Shown here in pieces: positions 27,094 to 35,154 of a stretch of 61,018 nucleotides of DNA. Position numbers and translations under genes: made by a program. The DNA lies in assembly GCA_020831775.1 (NCBI GenBank), contig JAFIFZ010000006.1, positions 1 through 61,018 on the forward strand, read 5' to 3'. The stretch's first letter is position 1, and every line of letters begins with the position of its first letter. The notes under the pieces were generated by a model that did not search any database, was not told the DNA's origin, and was given only the letters and a program-made list of their open reading frames with translations. The stretch comes from Phycisphaerales bacterium (lineage in GTDB: Bacteria; Planctomycetota; Phycisphaerae; Phycisphaerales; UBA1924).

Positions 27094-28005
27094 ATGGGCC
27101 TTGCGACGCTGCTGCTGATCGGTCTGGCGCTCACCTGGGCGATCTGCATCGCCGGGACGATCGTCGTGCTCACGCGACCGCCGCGCCGGACCTACGCCAG
27201 CGCCGTCGCCAAGGGCCGCCCGGGTGAGCCCTCGGAGCTCGACACCCCGCTCGCGTTTGCCGAATGGACCCTCGATCCGGAAGGCTGCCCGGTTTGGGAC
27301 ATCACCGGGCTCGACCCTTCCGGCCCTGTGATCGTCATGACGCACGGGTGGGCCGACAGCCGTGTGGGCGCCCTCGTCCGCGTCCCAGCCTTCGCCGGCC
27401 TCGCCTCGCGGATCATCGCGTGGGATCTGCCCGGGCACGGCGAAGCGCCCGGCGCCTGCCGCCTGGGCACACAAGAGCCCGAGCTGCTCAAACGCCTGCT
27501 CGATCGCGTCATGCAAGGGGACGGGGCCCGCCCGCCCCTGTTCCTGTACGGGTGGTCGCTGGGGGCGGGTGTCTCGATCGCCGCGGCGACCGACCCGGCC
27601 TTTGCGGACAGGATCGCGGGGATCATCGCCGAGGCCCCCTACCGCCTGCCCAAGACCCCCGCCCGGCGGGTGCTGCATCTCAAGCGTCTGCCCGTCAAAC
27701 CGGTCGTGCCGCCCGCTTTCGCCCTGCTGGGGCTCCGCTTCGGCGTCGGTCCCGGCTGGCGAGGGTTCGACCGGGCCGAGTTCGCCAAGGCCCTTGCCTG
27801 CCCGCTGTTGGTGCTGCAAGGGTCCGAGGACGAGGTCTGCCCGATCGAGGACGGGCGGGCGATCGCGCAAGCCGCCCCGGCGGGTGAGCTACTGGAGATC
27901 ACCGGCGGCAGCCACAACACCCTCTGGACCGACCCCGAGACCGGCCCCCGCTGCGCCGAGGGTGTGCGGGCGTTTTTGGAGCGGGCCGCAAGCGCGGACC
28001 GTTGA
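27094..28005 (+). CDS. alpha/beta hydrolase with N-terminal membrane anchor
   Basis: 303 residues. One hydrophobic segment (about residues 4-26) is followed by an alpha/beta hydrolase fold: HGWADSR as the oxyanion region, GWSLGAGVSIA with the nucleophile Ser, VLQGSEDEVCPIEDG with the Asp, and GGSHNTLW with the catalytic His. The substrate is unknown; an esterase or acylhydrolase is likely. It lies 24 bases after rseP. No Shine-Dalgarno is seen; GGGTACACT lies nine bases before the ATG. Confidence 0.83.
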   Translation: MGLATLLLIGLALTWAICIAGTIVVLTRPPRRTYASAVAKGRPGEPSELDTPLAFAEWTLDPEGCPVWDITGLDPSGPVIVMTHGWADSRVGALVRVPAFAGLASRIIAWDLPGHGEAPGACRLGTQEPELLKRLLDRVMQGDGARPPLFLYGWSLGAGVSIAAATDPAFADRIAGIIAEAPYRLPKTPARRVLHLKRLPVKPVVPPAFALLGLRFGVGPGWRGFDRAEFAKALACPLLVLQGSEDEVCPIEDGRAIAQAAPAGELLEITGGSHNTLWTDPETGPRCAEGVRAFLERAASADR

Positions 28006-28033
28006 CCTCCGGGCGGCACAAACAAACGAATCG

Positions 28034-28055
28034 GGTTGTATTCTGCGATACAACC
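28034..28055. promoter_or_regulatory. perfect inverted repeat upstream of deoC, candidate operator
   Basis: GGTTGTAT and ATACAACC are perfect inverted repeats separated by TCTGCG, in an A/T-rich island of about 60 bases between the hydrolase and deoC. The half-sites and spacing suit a dimeric repressor. No T tract follows, so it is unlikely to be a terminator. GGTTGT recurs at 28062-28067. Confidence 0.45.
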
Positions 28056-28105
28056 AATCAAGGTTGTTGTCCCCGACCATCGTGATCCCGTCCCTGCTGT
28101 TCACC

Positions 28106-28111
28106 TAAAGT
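28106..28111 (+). promoter_or_regulatory. candidate -10 box of leaderless deoC promoter
   Basis: TAAAGT lies six bases before the deoC ATG with no ribosome binding site between, and about 50 bases after the inverted repeat at 28034-28055. Confidence 0.45.
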
Positions 28112-28117
28112 CCCCCG

Positions 28118-29035
28118 ATGCCCGCCGCAATCCCAGCCAGCCCGACGGTCGACCGCGTGATGGCCGACGCCCGCGCCGGGGCGTTCGCCACCCGCTCGAT
28201 CAAGAAGGACGCGAAGGTCGCGGGGCTGCTCTTGGCGGTCTCGATGATCGACCTGACGACGCTGGAGGGCAAGGACTCGCCGGAGAAAGTGCGTTCGCTC
28301 TGCCGCAAGGCGTTGCGGCCGTTCGACGCCGACGAAGCGGTGCTGGGGTTCCGCGTGCCGCCGGTCGCTGCGGTCTGCGTCTACCCGAGCATGGTCGGCG
28401 CGGCGCGGGAGCTGCTCGACGGGACGGGCGTGCGCGTCGCGTCGGTGGCGACGGGGTTTCCCAGCGGGCAGTACCCGATCGAGATCCGGCTTGAGGATGT
28501 CCGGGACGCGGTGCGCGACGGGGCGGACGAGATCGACATGGTCATCAACCGCGGGGCGTTCCTGGCGGGGCGGCACGACGAGGTCGCCGATGAGATCCGG
28601 CGCGTCGCCGAGGCGTGCGGGGTCGCGCACCTGAAGGTGATCCTGGAGACGGGCGAGCTGGAGACCTACGACAACATCCGGCGCGCCAGCGACATCGCGA
28701 TCGCCTGCATCCGCGACGGGGACTTTATCAAGACGAGCACGGGCAAGGTGAGCCCGGCCGCGACGATGCCCGTCACGCTGGTGATGCTCGAAGCGATCCG
28801 CGACGAGCTCCTGCGCAGCGGGCGGCGGATCGGAATGAAGCCCGCTGGTGGCATCCGCACATCCAAGCAGGCGCTGCACTACCTCGTGATGGTCAAGGAG
28901 ACGCTGGGCGACGGGTGGCTCACGCCGACGATGTTCCGCTTCGGCGCTTCGAGCCTGCTCAACGACCTGCTTCGCCAGCTCGTGAAGGAAAAGACGGGGC
29001 GTTACGCGGCGTGGCACGACTTCGCGGAAGCCTGA
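28118..29035 (+). CDS. deoC: deoxyribose-phosphate aldolase
   Basis: Class I aldolase that splits 2-deoxyribose 5-phosphate into glyceraldehyde 3-phosphate and acetaldehyde. The Schiff-base lysine lies in FIKTSTGK and the second lysine in GMKPAGGIRTSKQAL; EIDMVINRGAFLAG is the substrate-loop region. At 305 residues it is of the longer type, with a roughly 50-residue N-terminal extension compared with E. coli. The aldehyde dehydrogenase 28 bases downstream would oxidise the acetaldehyde, so the operon fits deoxyribonucleoside use. Confidence 0.95.
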   Translation: MPAAIPASPTVDRVMADARAGAFATRSIKKDAKVAGLLLAVSMIDLTTLEGKDSPEKVRSLCRKALRPFDADEAVLGFRVPPVAAVCVYPSMVGAARELLDGTGVRVASVATGFPSGQYPIEIRLEDVRDAVRDGADEIDMVINRGAFLAGRHDEVADEIRRVAEACGVAHLKVILETGELETYDNIRRASDIAIACIRDGDFIKTSTGKVSPAATMPVTLVMLEAIRDELLRSGRRIGMKPAGGIRTSKQALHYLVMVKETLGDGWLTPTMFRFGASSLLNDLLRQLVKEKTGRYAAWHDFAEA

Positions 29036-29063
29036 TGCCGCACCAGCCCGAAAGGACCCGCGC

Positions 29064-30611
29064 GTGAGCGACACGACGCCCGCAACCCCGACGACCGGCG
29101 CGCCCGCAAACGGCATGCGCGCCGCCCTCGGCCCAACACCCGCCGTCGAGTTCGGCTCCGCGTGGGACTACTCGCCCGCGCCCGAGACAACCAAGGTCGA
29201 GATCGCCGATCGATACGGCCTGTTCATCGGGGGCGAGTTCGTCGAACCCGTCTCTGGTAAGCACTTCGCCACAGTCAACCCGGCGAACGAGACGACGCTT
29301 TCGAAGATCGCCGAGGCGGACGGAGCGGATGTGGATCGCGCCGTCGCCGCGGCTCGCGAGGCGCTGCCCGCCTGGGCGGCACTGCCCGGGCGCGAGCGGG
29401 GCAAGTACCTCTTCCGCATCGCCAGACGCATCCAGGAACGGGCCCGAGAGCTCGCGGTGCTTGAAACAATGGACGGGGGAAAGCCGATCAAGGAATCGCG
29501 GGATGTCGACATCCCGCTGGCCGCGGCCCACTTCTTCCACCACGCCGGCTGGGCGGACAAGCTCAAGTACGCGCTGCCGGGCAGGGAGCCGAGGCCCGTC
29601 GGCGTCTGCGGGCAGATCATCCCGTGGAACTTCCCGCTCTTGATGGCGGCATGGAAGCTCGCCCCCGCCCTGGCGTGCGGGAACACCTGCGTGCTCAAAC
29701 CCGCCGAGACGACGCCCCTGACGGCCCTGCGCCTCGCCGAGATCTTCATGGAGGTCGGCCTGCCGCCGGGCGTGGTGAACATCGTGACGGGCGCGGGCGC
29801 GACGGGCGCCGCGATCGTCGAGCACCCGGGCGTCGACAAGGTCGCCTTCACCGGCTCGACCGAGGTTGGGCGCAAGATCGCCCTGGCCGTCGCTGGATCG
29901 CGTAAACGCCTCACGCTCGAACTCGGCGGCAAGAGCCCCAACATCATCTTCGCCGACGCCTCGATCGACCAGGCGGTCGAGGGGATCATCGGCGGGATCT
30001 ATTTCAACCAGGGGCATGTCTGCTGTGCCGGCAGCCGCCTGTTTGTCGAAGAGCCCGCGATGGAAGCGGTGATCGCCAAGCTCAAGCTGCGGATGCAGAG
30101 CCTGCGCGTCGGCGATCCGCTGGACAAGAACACCGACATCGGCGCGATCAACAGCAAGGATCAGCTCGACACCATCCGGCGTTACCTCGACGCGGGGCGT
30201 GACGAGGGCGCGTCGCTGCACATCGGCGGGGCGGGCGTGAACGGGCAGGCTACGCCCGTGATGGACGGGCCGGGGTACTACTGCCGCCCGTGCTTTTTCA
30301 CCGGCGTGCAGCCCTCGCAGACGGTCGCGAGGGAGGAGATCTTCGGCCCTGTGCTGAGTGTGCTCTCGTTCAGGACACCCGAGGAAGCGATTTCGAGGGC
30401 GAACAACACGCCCTACGGGCTCGCCGCCGGCGTATGGACCGACAAAGGCTCGAAGATCTTCGAGGTCGCGGGCAGGCTGAAGGCCGGCGTGATCTGGTGC
30501 AACACCTACAACCGCTTCGACCCTTCGAGCCCGTTCGGCGGGTTCAAGGAGTCGGGCTTCGGACGCGAGGGGGGGATGCAGGGGCTGCGGGCGTATCTCG
30601 CGGCGGACTGA
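29064..30611 (+). CDS. NAD-dependent aldehyde dehydrogenase
   Basis: 515 residues, a complete ALDH. Visible are PWNFPLLMAAWKLAPALACG, FTGSTEVGRKIA for cofactor binding, LELGGKSPNIIF with the general base Glu, catalytic Cys 320 or 321 in FNQGHVCCAGSR, and the C-terminal NTYNRFDPSSPFGGFKESGFGRE. An N-terminal extension of about 45 residues precedes the ALDH domain. The GTG start has AAAGGA upstream. It lies directly downstream of deoC, so acetaldehyde is the likely substrate. With the half-length ALDH downstream it resembles the two modules of ALDH16. Confidence 0.94.
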   Translation: MSDTTPATPTTGAPANGMRAALGPTPAVEFGSAWDYSPAPETTKVEIADRYGLFIGGEFVEPVSGKHFATVNPANETTLSKIAEADGADVDRAVAAAREALPAWAALPGRERGKYLFRIARRIQERARELAVLETMDGGKPIKESRDVDIPLAAAHFFHHAGWADKLKYALPGREPRPVGVCGQIIPWNFPLLMAAWKLAPALACGNTCVLKPAETTPLTALRLAEIFMEVGLPPGVVNIVTGAGATGAAIVEHPGVDKVAFTGSTEVGRKIALAVAGSRKRLTLELGGKSPNIIFADASIDQAVEGIIGGIYFNQGHVCCAGSRLFVEEPAMEAVIAKLKLRMQSLRVGDPLDKNTDIGAINSKDQLDTIRRYLDAGRDEGASLHIGGAGVNGQATPVMDGPGYYCRPCFFTGVQPSQTVAREEIFGPVLSVLSFRTPEEAISRANNTPYGLAAGVWTDKGSKIFEVAGRLKAGVIWCNTYNRFDPSSPFGGFKESGFGREGGMQGLRAYLAAD

Positions 30612-30640
30612 TCCGACACGATTTTACGAGGAGACAGAAA

Positions 30641-31471
30641 ATGCAAACCGTCATCAGTGCGTTGCTCGGACTCGGCATGCTGCTCGGTTCGGCGGGCGGG
30701 CTCGTGCAGGAGGGCCAGCAGGCGCAGGAGAATAGACGCATGCAGCAGGACGACGACGGACAGCGACAGGTCCAGAGCCAGCCGGCGCCGGTGCAGATCG
30801 AGGCGACGAGCATCCTCCGCGTGCGGGGCGAGGCGACCGCCGCAGCGGCGCCGGACCGCGCGACCGTCACCATCGGCGCCGTCGCCCAGGGGCGCAACGC
30901 GGCGGAGGCGCAGCGGAGCGTCAACAGGCAGGTCGAGAACATCGTGCGCGCGGTCCGCGTCCTGGATGTTGAAGACATGGTGCTTCAGACCCAGAGCGTC
31001 TCGCTCTCGCCCCGCTACGACAGCGACCGGGGCAGGCGCGAACCCGGCGCACCGCCGGTCATCATCGGCTACCAGGCGTCCAACACCGTTCAGGTCCGCA
31101 TCGACGAGGTCGGCATGATCGGACGCGTGATCGACGCGGCGATGGAAGGCGGCGCCAATACCATCTCCGGAATCTCCTTCCACCTCCGCGACGACTCCGA
31201 GCAGCGTGCCGAAGCGCTCGCGAAGGCCGCCGAGCGGGCGCGGGAGAAGGCCCGGGTGCTCTCGCGCGCGACGGGGGCTCAGATCACCGGCATCGTCGAG
31301 ATCGCAGAGGAGGGGACACAGGCGATCCCGTTCCATCCCCGCGGCTTTGGGCCGGAGATGCTGGCCGCACGCGCGACCGATCCGGGCGCACAGATCGAGG
31401 CCGGGCAGATCGAGGTCCGCGCCGCCGTCACGATCACCTATCACATCAAGGTGGAAAACGGGGAGTTCTGA
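30641..31471 (+). CDS. SIMPL (DUF541) domain exported protein
   Basis: 276 residues with an N-terminal signal-like segment and a Gln-rich stretch (about residues 25-50). The SIMPL domain follows: ILRVRGEATAAAAPDRATVTIG, VENIVRAVR, IIGYQASNTVQVRI, IDAAMEGGANTISGISF and ALAKAAERAREKARVLS. The family includes E. coli YggE and is periplasmic; its role is poorly understood, with links to oxidative stress. GAGGAG precedes the ATG. It sits between the two ALDH genes in the same direction. Confidence 0.87.
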   Translation: MQTVISALLGLGMLLGSAGGLVQEGQQAQENRRMQQDDDGQRQVQSQPAPVQIEATSILRVRGEATAAAAPDRATVTIGAVAQGRNAAEAQRSVNRQVENIVRAVRVLDVEDMVLQTQSVSLSPRYDSDRGRREPGAPPVIIGYQASNTVQVRIDEVGMIGRVIDAAMEGGANTISGISFHLRDDSEQRAEALAKAAERAREKARVLSRATGAQITGIVEIAEEGTQAIPFHPRGFGPEMLAARATDPGAQIEAGQIEVRAAVTITYHIKVENGEF

Positions 31472-31532
31472 TCCGAACAAGGCTCGTGGGAGCCTTCGCG
31501 TGGCGGGCGTTCCCGCCACTTGGAGCGAAGCG

Positions 31533-32396
31533 ATGAGCGAACGCCTCGGCGTCCTGAAAACCTACAAGCTCTTCATCGGCGGAAAGTTCCCGCGCACCGA
31601 GTCCGGCCGGTCGATGAAGGTCGCCGACGGGGTCGGGGGCGGCCAGGCGCATGTCTGCCGCGCCAGCAGGAAAGACCTGCGCGGGGCGGTAGAAGCGGCG
31701 CACGCGGCGCAGCCGGGCTGGGCCGCGGCGGGGTCGTTCCTGCGGAGCCAGATCCTCTACCGCGTCGCGGAGATGCTCGAAGCTCGATCCGGCGAGTTCG
31801 AGAGATCGCTCGCGCCGGGCGGGTCGGCGTCGCTCTCGCCGACCGAAGAGGTCGCGCTGTCGGTCGATCGCCTTGTCGCCTTCGCGGGGTGGTGCGACAA
31901 GTTCCAGCAGGTGCTGGGCACGCACAACCCTGTCTCCGGCCCCTACTACAACTTCACGGTGCCCGAGGCGACGGGTGTTGTCGGTGTGATCTCGCCGCAG
32001 TCGCCCGCGCTGTTGGGCATGGTGTCACTGCTTGCTCCGGCTCTCTGCTCGGGCAACGCGGCGGTCGTGCTCGCGAGCTCCGCCAACCCTGTGCCCGGCG
32101 CGATCTTCGGCGAGGTGTGCGTCAGCGGGGATGTGCCGCCGGGCGTAGTGAACATCCTGACCGGCGATCCCGTAGAAGTTGTTGAACATTTCGCGACACA
32201 CCGCGAGATCAACGCGCTGCACGCCGCGGGCCTCACCGACGAGCAGAGCACAACGCTGCGCTCGGGCGCTGCAGAGAATCTCAAGCGTGTGTGTATCCGC
32301 GAAACCAACGAGTGGTCGGGTGATGTTTGTGAATCACCCGAATGGATCGAACCGTTTGTCGAGTTCAAGACAATCTGGCACCCCAGTTCGGCCTAG
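31533..32396 (+). CDS. half-length aldehyde dehydrogenase without catalytic domain (ALDH16 second-module-like)
   Basis: 287 residues. It starts like an ALDH (YKLFIGGKFPRTESG) and has the cofactor-domain phrases GVVGVISPQSPALLGMVSLL and SGDVPPGVVNILTGDPVEV. It then jumps to WIEPFVEFKTIWHPSSA and stops. The LELGGK glutamate and the catalytic cysteine segment are missing, so it should be inactive alone. ALDH16 enzymes consist of a full ALDH followed by a vestigial second ALDH; this gene looks like that second part encoded separately. The sequence reads cleanly, so it is not simply decayed. Confidence 0.82.
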   Translation: MSERLGVLKTYKLFIGGKFPRTESGRSMKVADGVGGGQAHVCRASRKDLRGAVEAAHAAQPGWAAAGSFLRSQILYRVAEMLEARSGEFERSLAPGGSASLSPTEEVALSVDRLVAFAGWCDKFQQVLGTHNPVSGPYYNFTVPEATGVVGVISPQSPALLGMVSLLAPALCSGNAAVVLASSANPVPGAIFGEVCVSGDVPPGVVNILTGDPVEVVEHFATHREINALHAAGLTDEQSTTLRSGAAENLKRVCIRETNEWSGDVCESPEWIEPFVEFKTIWHPSSA

Positions 32397-32429
32397 GGTT
32401 GAACTTCACCCATTGACGGAGATATGACG

Positions 32430-32630
32430 ATGGACAAGAAGAATGTGACCAGGATCCTCGCCGCCACCTTCGCTGGCGTGTGCTGCCTCGCGCTGAACGG
32501 CTGCCAGGAGCAGGGCCCCGCAGAGCGGGCCGGAGAGCGCGTCGACGACGCAGCCGAGCGCACCGGCGAAGCCATCGAGGACGCAGGCGAGGGGATCCGC
32601 GAAGGCGCCGACGGCGGCGGCGGATACTAA
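32430..32630 (+). CDS. small lipoprotein with charged amphipathic repeat
   Basis: 66 residues. A short basic N-terminus and hydrophobic segment end in the lipobox LALNGC, so the mature protein is about 42 residues, lipid anchored. The mature part is rich in Glu, Asp, Ala and Gly with a loose repeat (ERAGERVDDAAERTGEAIED), and likely forms an amphipathic helix. GGAG lies eight bases before ATG 32430, which I prefer to ATG 32424. It resembles entericidin-type small lipoproteins only in general layout. A strong terminator follows. Confidence 0.7.
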   Translation: MDKKNVTRILAATFAGVCCLALNGCQEQGPAERAGERVDDAAERTGEAIEDAGEGIREGADGGGGY

Positions 32631-32654
32631 TCCGCCCGTCGAACTTGTAGAGTC

Positions 32655-32690
32655 GCAACAGGCCGCTCCAACCGAGCGGCCTGTTGCTTT
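32655..32690 (+). terminator. intrinsic terminator after the small lipoprotein gene
   Basis: A perfect 14-pair stem (GCAACAGGCCGCTC / GAGCGGCCTGTTGC) with a five-base loop is followed by TTTG. It separates the deoC-ALDH group from convergent pheS. Confidence 0.9.
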
Positions 32691-32713
32691 GTGCGCTTTC
32701 CCCGTCCGACCCG

Positions 32714-33742
32714 TCAGAGCTGATCGAGGAAACGCAGATCGTTCTCGAACAGCAGGCGGATGTCGGGGATGCCGTACTTGCCCATCGCGAGGCGCTCGAC
32801 GCCCATGCCCCAGGCGAAGCCTGTGAACTCCTCGGGGTCGATGCCGCAGGCTTCCAGCACGGCCGGGTCGACCATGCCGCAGCCGCCCAGTTCGATCCAC
32901 TTCGGCTCTTCGCCGGGCTTGAGCGCGATCTTCATGTCGAACTCGGCCGAGGGCTCGGTGAAGGGGAAGAAGCTGGGGCGGAGGCGGACATCGGCGTCGT
33001 CGCCGAAGTAGGCGCGGGCGAACTGGAGCAGCGTCGTCTTGAGATCCACCATCGAGACGCCCCGGTCGACATAGAGCGCTTCGAGCTGGTGGAACATGAA
33101 CGAGTGCGTCGCGTCGACGGTGTCGGGCCTGTACACGCGACCGGGCGAGACCACCTTGATCGGCGGGCCCCAGCCCTCCTTGACCGCACGCTCCATCACG
33201 CGGATCTGCACTGTGCTGGTCTGGCTGCGGAGCATGCGGGGCAGGTCGGTCGAAGCGGGATTGTCGACATAGAAGTTGTCGATCGGGTCGCGGGCGGGGT
33301 GCTCGGGCGGGATGTTGAGCTTGACGAAGTTGTGCTCGTCGTCTTCGAGCTCGGGCCCCTCGGCGACGGCGAAGCCCATCCGGGCGCAGACCTCGACGAG
33401 TTCGTCGATCACGCGGGTGATGATGTGCCGCCGTCCGACTGCGTGGGATGAGACCAGCCCCGGCTCGGTCGGATCGATCAGGGGCCCGCAGGGGCCGGCC
33501 CCGGCGAGGGCGGCCTTGCGGGCCTCGAAAGCGGACTCGAGGGCGGTCTTGACCTCGTTGAGCTTCTGGCCGACCTTGGGCTTGTCCTCCCGCGGCACAT
33601 CCTTGAGCCCGGCCATCGCCCCCTTCAGCCGCCCCTTGGCGCCAAGGTAGGCGATCCGCCAGGCTTCCAGGGCGTCGTGGTCAGCCGAAGCGTCGAGCTC
33701 GGCGAGGGCGTCGTTCTGCAGTCGTTCGAGCGTATCGAGCAT
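32714..33742 (-). CDS. pheS: phenylalanine-tRNA ligase alpha subunit
   Basis: Class II synthetase subunit that, with PheT, charges tRNA-Phe. The 342-residue product has an N-terminal coiled-coil region, HPARDPIDNFYVDN, HSFMFHQLEALYVD, FPFTEPSAEFDMKI and motif 3 in GFAWGMGVERLAMGKYGIPD. Length is typical. In many bacteria pheT follows; here a convergent gene lies 84 bases beyond the stop, so pheT must be elsewhere. The start lacks a Shine-Dalgarno and has TACCAT seven bases upstream. Confidence 0.96.
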   Translation of the reverse strand: MLDTLERLQNDALAELDASADHDALEAWRIAYLGAKGRLKGAMAGLKDVPREDKPKVGQKLNEVKTALESAFEARKAALAGAGPCGPLIDPTEPGLVSSHAVGRRHIITRVIDELVEVCARMGFAVAEGPELEDDEHNFVKLNIPPEHPARDPIDNFYVDNPASTDLPRMLRSQTSTVQIRVMERAVKEGWGPPIKVVSPGRVYRPDTVDATHSFMFHQLEALYVDRGVSMVDLKTTLLQFARAYFGDDADVRLRPSFFPFTEPSAEFDMKIALKPGEEPKWIELGGCGMVDPAVLEACGIDPEEFTGFAWGMGVERLAMGKYGIPDIRLLFENDLRFLDQL

Positions 33743-33749
33743 GGGGCGG

Positions 33750-33755
33750 ATGGTA
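33750..33755 (-). promoter_or_regulatory. candidate -10 box of leaderless pheS promoter
   Basis: TACCAT on the minus strand lies seven bases before the pheS ATG with no ribosome binding site between. Confidence 0.4.
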
Positions 33756-33780
33756 GGAGGCCCCCGGCCCGGCGATGGAA

Positions 33781-33811
33781 GGGCCGGCCGCTCGGTGCGG
33801 CCGCAGGGCCC
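33781..33811 (-). terminator. possible terminator of the secreted-paralogue island
   Basis: GGGCC and GGCCGC pair with GCGGCC and GGCCC just after the stop of the last paralogue gene. The following minus-strand bases are TTCC, so the T tract is weak. Confidence 0.4.
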
Positions 33812-33814
33812 GGG

Positions 33815-35044
33815 TCAATCGTTGGTGTAGCTGGCGACCTGTAGGCAGAGGATCGCCCTGAAGCGGCCGTCCTTCTCGCCGGTGAGCAGGACGCGGAGGT
33901 CGCCGTTGTCCGAGGGGAGCCGACGGGGGACACGCCCGCTGACATCGTGGTTGGGGAATGAAGGTCTGGGCGCCGCGATCCGGGTCGGTCCCTCGCCGAA
34001 GCCGATATCGAGCTGGAGCGCCGGATCGTCGATACCCCGCTCGAAGTCCGGCATGACAGGACGGCCACGAAAGCCATGGAACGGCATTGTGTGCATCGAG
34101 CCGCGAATCGATCCGACCCCGCGGATTCGTGACCTGCTGAGTATCTTCAGGCCGCCTTCCGCGTGAGCCCTGACCACCTTCTCTGATACGCCGCGCCGAT
34201 GCCGCGAGTACTGGGTCATCGTCGCGTGAGGCGCGATCGACGAGAGTTCGCGGGCGAGTTCGGAATCCGCATCGCACTCGATCAGGGCGAAGAAGATGTC
34301 CTCGACATCAACTCTGCGGCACTCGACGACGGCCACGACCGTCACCGGCATGCCGAGCGACCGGTGGTGGTACCGGCCCACACCCGCGAACGCCTCACCG
34401 TCTCGGAGGTACGCGGCCGGCGTGCCGATCGGCGGGATCGCTGGATCGCTGTTCCACGGATCCAATGTCGCCTCTTCGTACTCATCGGCAGCCATCTCCG
34501 CCCCGTAGACTCTGACGCCGGCGAGCAGGTCTTCGGACGAGATGACTCTTGTGTCAACGGAAGCGCTCGCTTGCGTGTTCGCGGGAGGATTGAAACTCGG
34601 AATTCCCGCGCGGGAGGTATAACCGGGGCTGTCCGCGCTGGAGACGACGACGCTGCTGCTGCTCCATCGCGGGGGAATGCTCGATTGTGCGATCTCGGCA
34701 TCCTCGCCAGCTCCACGCGAAACTCGGTGCGCATGGCTGAACGCGGCACGCAAAGCCTCGAAGCGTGACGCGGGGAACACTTCGCCGGTCTCCGCGGCTT
34801 TCAGAAGAAAATCGTAGTCCGCGTCGGCCTCGTTTGGTTCGCCGACCCCCACCATCATCGAGACCTTGACCTCGAAGCCCGCGCGCCTTGCGGTCGGCAG
34901 GTCCTCCCCGAAGAGGATGAGTTCGGCGAGCGCCTCGTCCTGCACCGCCTGATCCGTCTGGATCCGCAGGTCCGCAGCCCCAACGACCAACAGCCCCACG
35001 ACAAGACCGACCAGAAACACCATGATTCCCTTGGCAAGTTCCAT
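33815..35044 (-). CDS. secreted or anchored protein of unknown function, paralogue A
   Basis: 409 residues with an N-terminal hydrophobic segment (GIMVFLVGLVVGLLVVG), then a domain shared with the next two upstream genes. Shared phrases are DEALAELILFGEDLP, VGEPNEADADYDFLLKAAE, LLAGVRVYGAEM, YLRDGEAFAGVGRYHH, MPVTVVAVVECRRVDVED and the C-terminal GDLRVLLTGEKDGRFRA. A Ser-rich variable stretch lies near residues 105-150. The start is ATG 35044 with AGGAG upstream. No known family was recognised. It is closest to paralogue B. Confidence 0.75.
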   Translation of the reverse strand: MELAKGIMVFLVGLVVGLLVVGAADLRIQTDQAVQDEALAELILFGEDLPTARRAGFEVKVSMMVGVGEPNEADADYDFLLKAAETGEVFPASRFEALRAAFSHAHRVSRGAGEDAEIAQSSIPPRWSSSSVVVSSADSPGYTSRAGIPSFNPPANTQASASVDTRVISSEDLLAGVRVYGAEMAADEYEEATLDPWNSDPAIPPIGTPAAYLRDGEAFAGVGRYHHRSLGMPVTVVAVVECRRVDVEDIFFALIECDADSELARELSSIAPHATMTQYSRHRRGVSEKVVRAHAEGGLKILSRSRIRGVGSIRGSMHTMPFHGFRGRPVMPDFERGIDDPALQLDIGFGEGPTRIAAPRPSFPNHDVSGRVPRRLPSDNGDLRVLLTGEKDGRFRAILCLQVASYTND

Positions 35045-35116
35045 CCGCCCGCACTCCTGAGTCTCGATTAATTCTCGCAGTCTAATCAGATCGGCTGGCC
35101 GTGCAACCACCGCCCG
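35041..35116. repeat. duplicated upstream region, copy 1
   Basis: A 76-base segment covering the start codon, ribosome binding site and promoter of paralogue A. It matches 36387-36462 with about six differences. Confidence 0.85.
35079..35106 (-). promoter_or_regulatory. promoter of paralogue A (repeat copy 1)
   Basis: TTGCAC and TAGACT on the minus strand are separated by 16 bases and sit 35 bases before the ATG. The same arrangement is kept in front of paralogue B, which supports function. Confidence 0.5.
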
Positions 35117-35154
35117 GAAAGAACGACGGAAACCGGCGGCCACGATCGCCCGGG

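Noticed and set aside
25903-27870. 655-codon minus-strand frame opposite rseP and the hydrolase
   Set aside because: Antisense to two recognised genes; the composition (Gln, Arg, Gly, Asp) is that of a shadow frame.
28118-32396. bacterial microcompartment locus suggested by deoC and aldehyde dehydrogenases
   Set aside because: No shell protein (BMC-H or BMC-P), phosphotransacylase or encapsulation peptide was seen nearby.
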